Positions 34,017 to 42,551 of a stretch of DNA of 56,938 bases are shown in pieces. The notes beneath the pieces were generated by a model that had not been told where the DNA came from, searched no databases, and was given only the letters and a program-made list of their open reading frames with translations. Both the position numbers and the translations under genes were made by a program. This stretch comes from Gemmatimonadaceae bacterium (lineage in GTDB: Bacteria > Latescibacterota > UBA2968 > UBA8231), in the NCBI GenBank assembly GCA_002726335.1, contig PBSR01000265.1, forward strand, positions 1 to 56,938, given 5' to 3'. The stretch's first letter is position 1; every line of letters starts with the position of its first letter.

Positions 34017-34646
34017 ATGCCCAAGGAACTGACCGACCGCCAACAGGAGATATTCGACTTCATCGCGTCCATCATCCGGAGTCGGGGGGCACCACCGACA
34101 ATCCGAGAGATCATGGACAAGTTCGACATCAACTCCACCAACGGCGTCCGTACCACCCTTGCCGCTCTCGAAAAGAAGGGGCACATCCGCCGCCATCCCC
34201 GACTGTCACGCGGCATCGAGTTGATCGACTCCACGCCGGATCCGGTGTCTCTCGATACGCTCGAGATTCCCGTTCTCGGTCGGGTTGCCGCCGGTGCCCC
34301 CATTCTGGCAGAAGAGCATGTTGAGACGACCGTTCACGTGGACCGGTCGCTGATTCCCTCTTCGGGTAATGTCTTTGCGCTTCGGGTACAGGGCGACAGC
34401 ATGATCGAGGCTGGCATTCTCGACGGCGACATCGTCGTCGCCCGTCAACAGGAGACAGCGGACCGCGGCGAGATCGTCGTCGCCCTCATAGACGACGAGG
34501 CGACGGTCAAGAGATTCGACCATGGCCCCGACGGCGTCCGCCTGATCGCCGAAAACCCCGCCTACGCGCCGATCGTCGTCAACGGCGAGGACGGCGTTGA
34601 ATTTCGTATCGCCGGCCGTGTGGTCGGTCTGATGCGACAGTTCTGA
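34017..34646 (+). CDS. lexA: LexA SOS-response repressor/protease
   Basis: 209 residues with GGAG ten bases upstream. The N-terminal winged helix (LTDRQQEIFDFIASIIRSRG, PTIREIMDKF) binds operators; the C-terminal S24 peptidase domain cleaves itself when RecA is activated. The cleavage site is Ala92-Gly93 (GRVAAGAP), the nucleophile Ser128 (GDSM) and the base Lys165 (ATVKRF). A palindromic box lies in its promoter. Glycerate kinase follows after seven bases and may be carried on the same transcript. Confidence 0.97.
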   Translation: MPKELTDRQQEIFDFIASIIRSRGAPPTIREIMDKFDINSTNGVRTTLAALEKKGHIRRHPRLSRGIELIDSTPDPVSLDTLEIPVLGRVAAGAPILAEEHVETTVHVDRSLIPSSGNVFALRVQGDSMIEAGILDGDIVVARQQETADRGEIVVALIDDEATVKRFDHGPDGVRLIAENPAYAPIVVNGEDGVEFRIAGRVVGLMRQF

Positions 34647-34653
34647 CCACGGC

Positions 34654-35997
34654 GTGACCTCACTGCCAGCCGCGGCTGCACGGCGTCGCGAGGATGGGCT
34701 GGCCATCTTCCGCGTCGCGGTGGCGGCGGTGGATCCCACGCGTCTCGTGAGCAACAGCCTCCGCCTCGACGGCGATCGACTCATCGTCGGTCCGCATATT
34801 CTGCCCTTTTCTCCTCGCGCCCGCGTGATCGTGATCGGGGCCGGTAAGGCCACTCCGGCCATGGCCGTCGCCGTCGAGGAAACTCTCGGCCAGCGAATCA
34901 CGGCCGGATCCATCAACACCAAATACGACCATGCGCTCCCCCTCGAGCACATCCAGACGGTGGAGTGTCAGCATCCGATTCCGGATCAGGCCGGCGTTGA
35001 CGGCACCCGTCAGATGTGCCGGCTGCTCGAGGGGCTCACCGAAGATGATGTCGTGATCTGCCTGTTGTCCGGAGGCGGTTCGGCCCTGATGCCGGCGCCG
35101 GTTCCCGGGCTCTGTCTGGCGGACAAGGGGCAGACGACGGCGGCCCTGCTGTCCTGTGGTGCCACCATCGACGAGATCAACGCCATTCGCAAGCACCTGT
35201 CCACGATCAAAGGTGGCGCCCTTTCCAGGCTCGCAATGCCCGCCCGTGTCGTCACGCTCATGGTCTCCGATGTGATCGACGACCGTCTCGACACGATCGG
35301 CTCGGGGCCAACCACACCCGACCCGACCACCTTCGGGCAATGCCTGGAGTTGGTCGATGCCTACGACATCCGCGAAGGGATTCCCCTCCGTGCCCTGCAG
35401 CACCTGGAGGCTGGTGCGGCGGGACTGCATCCCGAGACGCCCAAGACGGGAGACACCGTTTTCGGCCACACGGTCAATCTCGTGATCGGCAACAACGGGC
35501 TGGCCCTTGCGGCCGCACGGGAGGAAGCCAGCCGGCGTCAGTACCACCCGCTCGTGCTCTCCTCCCGGATCGCTGGCGAAACTCGTCATGTCGCTTCCAT
35601 GCATGCAGCCATCGCTCGCGAGGTGGCTGACACAGGGCAGCCCCTGCAGCCACCGGCCTGCCTCATCAGCGGCGGCGAGACCACCGTGACCCTGCGGGGC
35701 GAGGGCAAGGGTGGCCGCAATCAGGAGTTCGTCCTCGCCGCCGCCATCGAACATGCCGGATGCGATGCGATCACGACGATCAGCTGCGGCTCGGACGGCA
35801 CCGATGGACCTACGGATGCTGCTGGAGCCGTGGGCGACGGCACCACGGTGGCCCGGGCAGAGGCCCTGGGTCTGCAGGCGACCGACTATCTGCTCCGGAA
35901 CGACTCCTATGAGTTCTTCCGGAGCCTCGGCGATCTCGTCATCTCCGGCCCTACCGGCACGAACGTGATGGATCTGCGCCTGCTTCTGATCACCTAG
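34654..35997 (+). CDS. Glycerate 2-kinase (GckA/TtuD, MOFRL family)
   Basis: 447 residues from GTG 34654. It phosphorylates D-glycerate to 2-phosphoglycerate using ATP. The N-terminal DUF4147 domain has IVIGAGKATPAMA, ECQHPIPDQAGVDGT and LLSGGGSALMPAP; the C-terminal MOFRL domain (about 330-440) has LISGGETTVTLRG, GGRNQEFVLAAA and SDGTDGPTDAAGAV. The start is seven bases after lexA, an odd pairing: nothing links glycerate use to DNA damage. Other known members act on hydroxypyruvate or tartrate-derived substrates. Confidence 0.93.
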   Translation: MTSLPAAAARRREDGLAIFRVAVAAVDPTRLVSNSLRLDGDRLIVGPHILPFSPRARVIVIGAGKATPAMAVAVEETLGQRITAGSINTKYDHALPLEHIQTVECQHPIPDQAGVDGTRQMCRLLEGLTEDDVVICLLSGGGSALMPAPVPGLCLADKGQTTAALLSCGATIDEINAIRKHLSTIKGGALSRLAMPARVVTLMVSDVIDDRLDTIGSGPTTPDPTTFGQCLELVDAYDIREGIPLRALQHLEAGAAGLHPETPKTGDTVFGHTVNLVIGNNGLALAAAREEASRRQYHPLVLSSRIAGETRHVASMHAAIAREVADTGQPLQPPACLISGGETTVTLRGEGKGGRNQEFVLAAAIEHAGCDAITTISCGSDGTDGPTDAAGAVGDGTTVARAEALGLQATDYLLRNDSYEFFRSLGDLVISGPTGTNVMDLRLLLIT

Positions 35998-36070
35998 AAA
36001 GGTGGGGAACCCCTGCCGGTCTGGAGCGTGGGCAGCGAAAGAGTGGACGGATACCCTTGGGGATCGTACA

Positions 36071-37021
36071 ATGATCGGGCTGCCAATGACCTGCCGACTT
36101 CTTCTCACATTCCTCACTATCGCCGCAGCCACCGGCGTCGACGCCGCCACGGGATACGCTGGCGAATTCCTTGCCGTGGGCGCCGGCGCCCGCGGCCTTG
36201 CCCTCGGCAACGCCTACGTGGCCCTCGCCGACGATGCCACCGCTGGGTACTGGAATCCGGCGGCCCTCTCCAGCGGGCCCGCTCGGCAGGCACACTTCAT
36301 GCATGCCGAACGCTACTCCGGTCTCGTGGACCAGGACTTTGTTGCTGTGGCCGGTGGCTCCAGGCTCATGTTCGACGGCGTCGCCCTCAGTCTTCTGCGG
36401 CTCGGTGTCGAGGGCATCGAATTCACCGCGGTTCCCGATGCCGCGGCCCCCGTGGGTCCCGACAACCGTCCCACCGTGGCCTCCACCGAAAGCGCCGCTG
36501 ACTACGCTGTCTACCTGTCCGGCGGTCGACGCCTCGGCGAGCGGCTCGATGTGGGGGCCAGCGCCAAGATCATCTACCGAACCGTGGCTGACTTCACCGC
36601 CTACGGACTGGGGATCGATCTGGGGGCCCGTTACCGCCTCGCCCAGGGAGTCACTCTTGCGGCCAACCTGCGGGACGCGACGACGACACCGATCTTCTGG
36701 GACACGGACACCACCGACCGCATCCAACCTTCCCTGGCCCTCGGCGTCGCCCTGTCGCGGCAGGTTGCCGGTGGCCGGGCGTCCCTTGCCGTTGGCTCCC
36801 GTACCGGTGGTGATGCCGACGACGACGCGGATTCCGCACCCGTCAACGCCGGTATCGAATACCAGGCGGATCGCATGGCCCTGCGCGCGGGATTTGAGGA
36901 GCAGCGGCAGACCTATGGACTCGGCTTGCACCTCGGCCGGCGGCTGGACGTGGACGTCGCCTACCTGCAACACGACGAACTCGAGGGGACCTATCTCCTT
37001 TCCGCCACCGTCGGCTTCTGA
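36071..37021 (+). CDS. PorV/PorQ-like outer-membrane beta-barrel protein
   Basis: 316 residues from ATG 36071, with GGGGAT a few bases upstream and a signal peptide ending near VDA; a GTG-type start at 36002 is less likely. The start of the mature protein, FLAVGAGARGLALGNAYVALADDATAGYWNPAAL, is the hallmark of the PorV/PorQ/UPF0164 family. The end is TVGF, a barrel-type terminal Phe. PorV shuttles and PorQ-like proteins act in type IX secretion; a second member is in the secretion cluster at 50314. era overlaps or abuts the 3' end. Confidence 0.88.
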   Translation: MIGLPMTCRLLLTFLTIAAATGVDAATGYAGEFLAVGAGARGLALGNAYVALADDATAGYWNPAALSSGPARQAHFMHAERYSGLVDQDFVAVAGGSRLMFDGVALSLLRLGVEGIEFTAVPDAAAPVGPDNRPTVASTESAADYAVYLSGGRRLGERLDVGASAKIIYRTVADFTAYGLGIDLGARYRLAQGVTLAANLRDATTTPIFWDTDTTDRIQPSLALGVALSRQVAGGRASLAVGSRTGGDADDDADSAPVNAGIEYQADRMALRAGFEEQRQTYGLGLHLGRRLDVDVAYLQHDELEGTYLLSATVGF

Positions 37022-37967
37022 TCCCGCAGGGGACGCCGCCGAGGGGGGCGGCGAGGATGGCCATCGGTTTGGCTACATCACCCTGGTCGGTCGTCCCAAC
37101 GCCGGCAAGTCCACCCTCTTCAACGCCTTTCTCGGACAGCGGCTGTCCATCGTCACGGCGCGGCCGCAGACCACCCGCGGTCGCATTCTCGGCATCCTGA
37201 CCCGCCCCACATCACAGCTCGTCGTCCTCGATACACCGGGTCTTCTGGAGCCCTCGTACAAGCTGCACGAGAGGATGGATCAGCAGATCCGGCGGGCTTG
37301 CAACGATGGCGACGCCGTGGTGCTGCTGCTGGATGCGACGCGCCCGGACGATCGCGTCGATCTGGTCACCACCTTTCTCGAGGGCAACCACAAACCCCTG
37401 GTGGCCGTACTCAACAAGGTGGATCAGGTGCCGCCGGCGGCACGGGAACCGCTCATGTCCCGCCTGTGTGCGACGTTCGGCCTGCCACGACTGTTGCCCC
37501 TGTCGGCGTTGAAGGGTATCAACGTGGACGGGCTGTTGCAGCTCGTCGAAGGGCTGATCCCCCCGGGGCCGCCGCTGTACCCGGAGGAGATGGTGGCCGA
37601 GCAACCGGAACGCTTCTTCGCCGCAGAGCTGATCCGGGAGACCGCCTTCGAGCAGCTCACCGACGAGCTCCCCTACGCCATCCAGGTGGAGGTCGACGAA
37701 TTTCGTGACCCGGATGCAGAGGACGACGACGGCGGGGCTGGCAAGGCCCGCAAGACCTACCTTCACGCCACGCTCTACGTCGAGCGCGACAGCCAGAAGG
37801 GCATCGTCATCGGCAAACGTGGCTCCCGCCTGCGCAGCATCGGCACCGGCGCCCGGCACAAGATAGAGGCGCTCGTTGACGGTCCCGTGTTCCTCGAATT
37901 ACGTGTTCGCGTTCGGCCCGACTGGCGCAAGCGGGACCGGGATCTGAAAGAGTTCGGTTACGTCTAG
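36915..37967 (+). CDS. era: GTPase Era
   Basis: Era is a GTPase that binds 16S rRNA and assists 30S assembly. GRPNAGKST, DTPG, NKVD and a C-terminal KH domain (VIGKRGSRLRSIGTGARHKIE) are present. The start is uncertain. No ATG, GTG or TTG lies in frame between 36915 and the first motif (GYITLVG), so the nearest canonical start, ATG 36915, adds about 50 residues to the usual N-terminus and overlaps the preceding gene by 107 bases. A non-AUG start nearer the domain (ATC at 36993, after GAGGGG) is conceivable. An ATG at 37057 with good purine context is out of frame. Confidence 0.93.
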   Translation: MDSACTSAGGWTWTSPTCNTTNSRGPISFPPPSASDPAGDAAEGGGEDGHRFGYITLVGRPNAGKSTLFNAFLGQRLSIVTARPQTTRGRILGILTRPTSQLVVLDTPGLLEPSYKLHERMDQQIRRACNDGDAVVLLLDATRPDDRVDLVTTFLEGNHKPLVAVLNKVDQVPPAAREPLMSRLCATFGLPRLLPLSALKGINVDGLLQLVEGLIPPGPPLYPEEMVAEQPERFFAAELIRETAFEQLTDELPYAIQVEVDEFRDPDAEDDDGGAGKARKTYLHATLYVERDSQKGIVIGKRGSRLRSIGTGARHKIEALVDGPVFLELRVRVRPDWRKRDRDLKEFGYV

Positions 37968-38025
37968 AGCCGCGCGGCGCCAGCCCACTCCCGAAACTGT
38001 CCGTTGACAGGAGATTGAGCAGAAG

Positions 38026-39342
38026 ATGAAGGTCCTCGTCGTCGGCAAGGGAGCTCGTGAACACGCCCTTGCCTGGAAGCTGTCCCAGTCCTCCCGCATC
38101 GAACAACTCTTCGCCGCCCCCGGCAGTCCCGGTATCGCCGACCATGCCCGCTGCCTGAGCGACATCCGCGTCGATCTCGACATCTCGCAACGCCCCCGGT
38201 TGGAATCGGAGATCATCAAGCTGCGAGACTTCGCTACTGCCGAAGGCATCGATCTCACCGTCGTCGGGCCGGAGGCGGCACTGGCGGCGGGGATCGTCGA
38301 TCGCTTCCAGGAAGCGGGACTCACCATTTTCGGCCCCTCCGAGGCGGCGGCTCGCATCGAGTCTGACAAGACCTTCTCGAAAGAACTGATGGCGACCATC
38401 GGCGTGCCGACGGCGGCGCACCGGTCCTTTGATGACAGTGCCAGTGCCAGTGCCTACATCCGCGAACAGGGCGCTCCCATCGTCGTCAAGGCCTCCGGAC
38501 TGGCGGCGGGCAAGGGCGCCATCGTCTGCCCCACCGAAGAGGAAGCCGTGGCCGCCGTGCGCGAAATCCTCGACGACCGGGTCTTCGGCGAATCCGGCGC
38601 CCAGGTCGTCATCGAAGAGTTCATGGAGGGCGAAGAGGCCTCCCTGTTCGCCATATGCGACGGTGAGCGGTACATCAACCTGGTAACCGCACAGGATCAC
38701 AAGGCCATCGGCGAGGGTGATACCGGCCCGAATACGGGAGGAATGGGGGCCTACGCCCCGGCCCCCGTCATGACTGCCGAACTGATCGACCGGGCCAACC
38801 GCGAGGTGACCGAACCGGTACTGGCGGAGATGAAGCGCCGGGGGGCTCCCTACAGTGGAGTTCTCTACGTCGGCCTCATGCTGACGGCGGAGGGGCCGAA
38901 AGTGGTTGAATTCAACTGCCGTTTCGGTGATCCGGAGGTACAGGTCGTGCTGCCCTTGCTGCGCTCCGACCTGGTCGACCTCTGTCTGGCGTCAGCCAGG
39001 GGTGATTTGTCCCAGGCGGAACCGGTGGAGCTGGAAACCGACGGCGCTGCGGTGTGCGTCGTCATGGCCTCGGGGGGGTATCCGGGAGACTACGAGACGG
39101 GCCATGCCATCGACGGCGCTGCCTCCACGGACAATGTCATCCTCTTCCACTCGGGTACCGCCCTCGACGGCGATCAGCTGGTCACCGCCGGCGGCCGTGT
39201 GCTGGCCGTTACGGCGACGGCGGCGGATATCCCGTCTGCCGTACGAACCGCCTACAGCGCCATCGACGGAATCCACTTCGACGGGGCCTACTGGCGACGT
39301 GATATCGCCTATCGGGCACTGCAGCGAGAAGGGGCGGTGTGA
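38026..39342 (+). CDS. purD: Phosphoribosylamine-glycine ligase (GAR synthetase)
   Basis: 438 residues. PurD joins glycine to 5-phosphoribosylamine using ATP, the second step of purine synthesis. VLVVGKGAREHALAWKL, the ATP-grasp regions (IVVKASGLAAGKGAIVC, GPNTGGMGAYAP) and VEFNCRFGDPEVQVVLP are family motifs. AGGAG precedes the ATG by 12 bases. It lies 58 bases after era and ends before a strong hairpin at 39371-39406. Confidence 0.97.
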   Translation: MKVLVVGKGAREHALAWKLSQSSRIEQLFAAPGSPGIADHARCLSDIRVDLDISQRPRLESEIIKLRDFATAEGIDLTVVGPEAALAAGIVDRFQEAGLTIFGPSEAAARIESDKTFSKELMATIGVPTAAHRSFDDSASASAYIREQGAPIVVKASGLAAGKGAIVCPTEEEAVAAVREILDDRVFGESGAQVVIEEFMEGEEASLFAICDGERYINLVTAQDHKAIGEGDTGPNTGGMGAYAPAPVMTAELIDRANREVTEPVLAEMKRRGAPYSGVLYVGLMLTAEGPKVVEFNCRFGDPEVQVVLPLLRSDLVDLCLASARGDLSQAEPVELETDGAAVCVVMASGGYPGDYETGHAIDGAASTDNVILFHSGTALDGDQLVTAGGRVLAVTATAADIPSAVRTAYSAIDGIHFDGAYWRRDIAYRALQREGAV

Positions 39343-39370
39343 TGTGAGGGGGCTTGTGCTGTAAAACGAT

Positions 39371-39406
39371 GGTCGCGCCGAGGCCAAAGCTGGCCACGGC
39401 GCGACC
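39371..39406. terminator. Long hairpin between convergent purD and the small charged protein
   Basis: GGTCGCGCCG (39371-39380) pairs perfectly with CGGCGCGACC (39397-39406), and an inner GGCCA/TGGCC stem continues after one A-A mismatch. On the minus strand it is followed by CGTTTTAC and on the plus strand by TTGT, so it could serve as a bidirectional terminator. Confidence 0.65.
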
Positions 39407-39474
39407 TTGTCAGAGACTGCTGTAAGTCTGTTGCTGCTTGAACTCGTCTTCCGGCGGGGAAGGGGCTTGCTCTC

Positions 39475-39807
39475 TCAGGCGAGTGTGTCGACTGCTTCGC
39501 CTCTGCCTTCCTGGCGGTTTTCAGCGGGCGTCCGCTGCTGATTCTCAGCGGCCTCCTCGCGTTGCGCTTCCTGCGCCTGATCGGCGCGCACTTCGCGACT
39601 TGCCTGCTGGCCTTCCGCCTGGGCAGCACGAGCCTCACGCCGTTCGTCGGCGCTCGTTTCACGTTGCTCAGCGGCTTCGGCCTGCTGTTCGGCCCGTCGC
39701 TCGGCCCGCTGTTCCCGGGCGTCGCGCACCTCCTGCTGCTGCTGGCTGTCCAGGGAGACCGCTTGGGCTCCCTGGATCTGCTGTGCAGCTCCGCGGATCT
39801 CTGACAT
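39475..39807 (-). CDS. Small, highly charged Glu/Arg/Ala/Gln-rich coiled-coil protein, unknown function
   Basis: 110 residues from ATG 39807, preceded by AAGGTGG; a TTG at 39834 is possible. After MSEIRGAAQQIQGAQAVSL the sequence is almost only Glu, Arg, Ala, Gln, Asp, i.e. one long charged helix, with no signal peptide. Low complexity would normally cast doubt, but a strong promoter (39930-39957) points at it, and a terminator lies beyond its stop. The N-terminus resembles short YjfB- or flagellar-type helices only loosely. I do not assign a function. Confidence 0.65.
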   Translation of the reverse strand: MSEIRGAAQQIQGAQAVSLDSQQQQEVRDAREQRAERRAEQQAEAAEQRETSADERREARAAQAEGQQASREVRADQAQEAQREEAAENQQRTPAENRQEGRGEAVDTLA

Positions 39808-39929
39808 GGCGCTATCCACCTTGAATTGATGCAAACGACATGATGCAAGCCTCCTGCACCTTTACAGATCGAGAATCCACCCGCCCGGACACTGCGCCTC
39901 GGCGACAGGGCGGGGTTACTCTCGTGCGC

Positions 39930-39957
39930 AATATAGCCCGAGGCGACGCGAAGTCAA
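39930..39957 (-). promoter_or_regulatory. Strong promoter for the small charged protein
   Basis: On the minus strand TTGACT (39957-39952), 16 bases and TATATT (39935-39930) fit a sigma-70-type promoter. Transcription would start near 39922, giving a leader of about 115 bases. Confidence 0.6.
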
Positions 39958-40003
39958 GCAACTCTCCCTGCCCCACCAAGTTACACCAATCCAGGAGACC
40001 CCT

Positions 40004-40378
40004 GTGACGGATCGCCTTCGCCTTCACAACATGACCTTCTTTGCCTACCACGGTCTGCTTCCCGAAGAGGCACGGCTCGGCCAGCGCTTTGAGGTAGACG
40101 TGGAACTCCACCTGTCGCTGGCGGCTGCCGGCAGGGCTGACGATCCTGGGCTGACCGTGGACTACGCTCGCGTCCTGGAGGTCGTGAACGCGGTGGTCAC
40201 AGAAGGACCTCGATATGGCCTGGTCGAGGCTGTGGCCGAAGCCGTCGCCGTCGCCATCGGAGAGGCCTTCCCACGAGTTGAGCAGGTCCTGATTCGGGTG
40301 CGCAAGCCGAATCCACCCGTGGCCGCCTGCTTCGACGGACTGGAGATCGAGATCGAGCGCGCTTTCGACCGTGGGTGA
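40004..40378 (+). CDS. folB: Dihydroneopterin aldolase
   Basis: 124 residues from GTG 40004, with AGGAG six bases upstream. FolB cleaves dihydroneopterin to hydroxymethyl-dihydropterin and glycolaldehyde. FFAYHGLLPEEARLGQRFEVDVEL contains the expected Tyr and Glu of the pterin site, and KPNPP is the family's C-terminal loop with its catalytic Lys. It overlaps folK by eight bases. Confidence 0.95.
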   Translation: MTDRLRLHNMTFFAYHGLLPEEARLGQRFEVDVELHLSLAAAGRADDPGLTVDYARVLEVVNAVVTEGPRYGLVEAVAEAVAVAIGEAFPRVEQVLIRVRKPNPPVAACFDGLEIEIERAFDRG

Positions 40379-40880
40379 GACCGCCTACATCGGTCTGGGG
40401 TGCAACGTCGGCGACCGGCTCGCAACCCTCAACTCTGCCCTCGTGAGCCTGTCCCGGATCGAGGGGACTGGTGTCGTCACCGTGTCCGGTGCCTGGGAAA
40501 GCAGCTGGGTGGGCCCTGAGCCGCAGGATGATGTTCTCAATGCCGCCGCCGGGCTGCAGACCGATCTGGGGCCACGGGAGTTGCTCGACGCCCTGCTCGA
40601 GGTGGAGCGGCTGCACGGCCGGGAGCGGCTCGGGCACTGGGGGCCACGTACGCTGGACCTCGACCTTTTGCTCTATGCCGATCGCCAGGTGGATGAGCCG
40701 GGGTTGTGTGTCCCTCACCCAAGGCTCGAACAGCGACGCTTCGTCCTGGAGCCCCTGATAGAAATCGCCCCGCAGCTGGCGCATCCGGTTCACGGCAGAC
40801 AGCTTTCGAGCTTTCTGGAAGAGGTCCGGGCCCTGCGGGAAGAACGGGTGCAGCGACTGGAGGACCTGGCCGCCCCCTGA
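40371..40880 (+). CDS. folK: 2-amino-4-hydroxy-6-hydroxymethyldihydropteridine pyrophosphokinase
   Basis: 169 residues from GTG 40371, overlapping folB. It transfers pyrophosphate from ATP to hydroxymethyl-dihydropterin, making the substrate of folP (23680-24546). IGLGCNVGDR, the GPRTLDLDLLLY metal-binding motif and VPHPRLEQRRFVLEPL are diagnostic. The following gene is convergent. Confidence 0.95.
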   Translation: MGETAYIGLGCNVGDRLATLNSALVSLSRIEGTGVVTVSGAWESSWVGPEPQDDVLNAAAGLQTDLGPRELLDALLEVERLHGRERLGHWGPRTLDLDLLLYADRQVDEPGLCVPHPRLEQRRFVLEPLIEIAPQLAHPVHGRQLSSFLEEVRALREERVQRLEDLAAP

Positions 40881-40889
40881 CGTCACACG

Positions 40890-42551
40890 TCAGCGGATCA
40901 GGGACAACGTCGTGACGTGTACATCACCACCGACCTTCAGTCTCGCCAGATAGGTCCCTGATGCCTTGGTGCGGCCGGTGGCGTCGAGACCGTCCCACGC
41001 GACTTCGTAGCGCCCGGGATCGTGGTTCCCACGGGCGAGGAAACGGATTCGCTGGCCAAGCATGTCGTAGATGACGAGATCGACATCACCCGCAGTGGCC
41101 ACGACATAGGGTATGCGGACGCTGCTGTTGAAGGGGTTCGGGAAAGCTGGCGCCAGCACCGTTGCCGCAGGTGTGGCCTCCGCCTCGGACATCACCGCAG
41201 TGGGTGTGAACCTTCTGGCCGACAACTGGAAATTCTGGCCCTGTTGTGATGTGCGGGTGACGATGACGACGGCGCTGTCGATTCCGGTCAGCTGCGCGAC
41301 GCCACGGTTCTCGGCATCGATGTCGATCGGGCGCAATGATGCCCCCATCGGTCCCATGGAGTACGTCCAGACGCGGTAACGGCCGACGTCATCTCCGTCG
41401 AAGTTGATGAGCAGGTCACCCGGCGTCCGGAACAGGACGTTTGCCATGCCCCATCGACCGACGAAGCCAGGTGCGTTCGCCAACGGCAGTTGCTCGGGTT
41501 CTACATCGAACGTCTTCACCCGACGCCCGTCGAGGGCGCCGTACATGTAGCGCTCGTCCTGCGATGCATAACTTCCGGCAGCCCAGGTTTCCCATGCAGC
41601 GCCGAAGCGATCCGGGATCGACCGCGCCTCGAGGGCCGCGTCGAGCCCCTCGATGCCATTGCGCGGTTGGGCGACGATCTCACGGATCAGTTCGTTCCCG
41701 TACCGCTGTGCCAGGAAGGACATGAACAGGTACGTCACCCCGTACTGGCGCGCCTCATTGGCGACACCCCACTCGGTGAGCGACGTGTCGGGCCGCTTGA
41801 GAAACTCAGGGACCGCGTTGGGATCGGCTTCGGGAAATCCGACGAGTTCCTCCGCGTAGCCGGACAATCCTTCGTCCACCCAGGTGTCCTCATCCTCGTC
41901 CCAGCGCCAGTGGATGAGGTGCTGAAACTCGTGGGCCAGCGTGCCCAGAGTCAGATAGTTGCTCCGCCGCAGGAACCTCTCGTCGATGAACAGGATATCG
42001 CGGCGGAATTCCGGAACCGCGTGACGGGCCACTGCCGCGTCGAAGAGACCCACCACGCCCGTGCCGAACTTGATCTCGTGCACGAGGATGTAAATGCGGG
42101 GGTCGCCGTCGACATCGGCGGGATCGCCGAAGACTTCGGTTTCGATATCGTATACTCCGCGCTCCGGATCAGCGGGGGTCGAATGGTCGAAGAGATCGCC
42201 AAGGACGTCGACGTGGCTTTGCAGGATCGACCCCCCGTTGGTGTCCCAGTGTCGGTTTTCGACGAAGATGTAGGCGTGCTCGCCGACGTGCTGGCAGGTG
42301 GCTGTCACCGTGGAAACCATGCCAGCCGCCGGGAACTGCAACTCCGTACCGACCTGGATCGCCGTCGTGTCCTGGGCCAGTTTGGCCACACCGGATGGGG
42401 GAACATCCGGCAACGGGAAACGCCCGGCGGCGCGCTGCTGTTGCAGCCAGCGTGTACCACATCGCACCGGCGCCTCGGAGCCATTTTCATTGGGCATCAC
42501 GGGTGCAGCCAGCAACATCAGCGCCGCACCCACAAGCAGAACCCGACTCAT
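40890..42551 (-). CDS. Secreted zinc metallopeptidase with FlgD/Por-type C-terminal domain
   Basis: 553 residues from ATG 42551 (overlapping the previous stop as TGATG); the longer frame upstream is a shadow. A signal peptide (about 1-20) precedes a peptidase domain with HEFQH (His207, Glu208, His211) and a downstream WVDEGLSGYAEEL whose Glu227 is a plausible third ligand, resembling hyicolysin-type (M30) peptidases. The last about 85 residues (APAFPNPFNSSVRIPY, VIYDMLGQRIR, WDGLDATGRTKASGTYLARL) form the sorting-type domain found on FCB exported proteins. It is the last gene of the type IX cluster. Confidence 0.88.
   Translation of the reverse strand: MSRVLLVGAALMLLAAPVMPNENGSEAPVRCGTRWLQQQRAAGRFPLPDVPPSGVAKLAQDTTAIQVGTELQFPAAGMVSTVTATCQHVGEHAYIFVENRHWDTNGGSILQSHVDVLGDLFDHSTPADPERGVYDIETEVFGDPADVDGDPRIYILVHEIKFGTGVVGLFDAAVARHAVPEFRRDILFIDERFLRRSNYLTLGTLAHEFQHLIHWRWDEDEDTWVDEGLSGYAEELVGFPEADPNAVPEFLKRPDTSLTEWGVANEARQYGVTYLFMSFLAQRYGNELIREIVAQPRNGIEGLDAALEARSIPDRFGAAWETWAAGSYASQDERYMYGALDGRRVKTFDVEPEQLPLANAPGFVGRWGMANVLFRTPGDLLINFDGDDVGRYRVWTYSMGPMGASLRPIDIDAENRGVAQLTGIDSAVVIVTRTSQQGQNFQLSARRFTPTAVMSEAEATPAATVLAPAFPNPFNSSVRIPYVVATAGDVDLVIYDMLGQRIRFLARGNHDPGRYEVAWDGLDATGRTKASGTYLARLKVGGDVHVTTLSLIR

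Noticed and set aside
37057..37100. ATG 37057 as the start of era
   Set aside because: It is out of frame with the GTPase motifs; using it would need an extra base.
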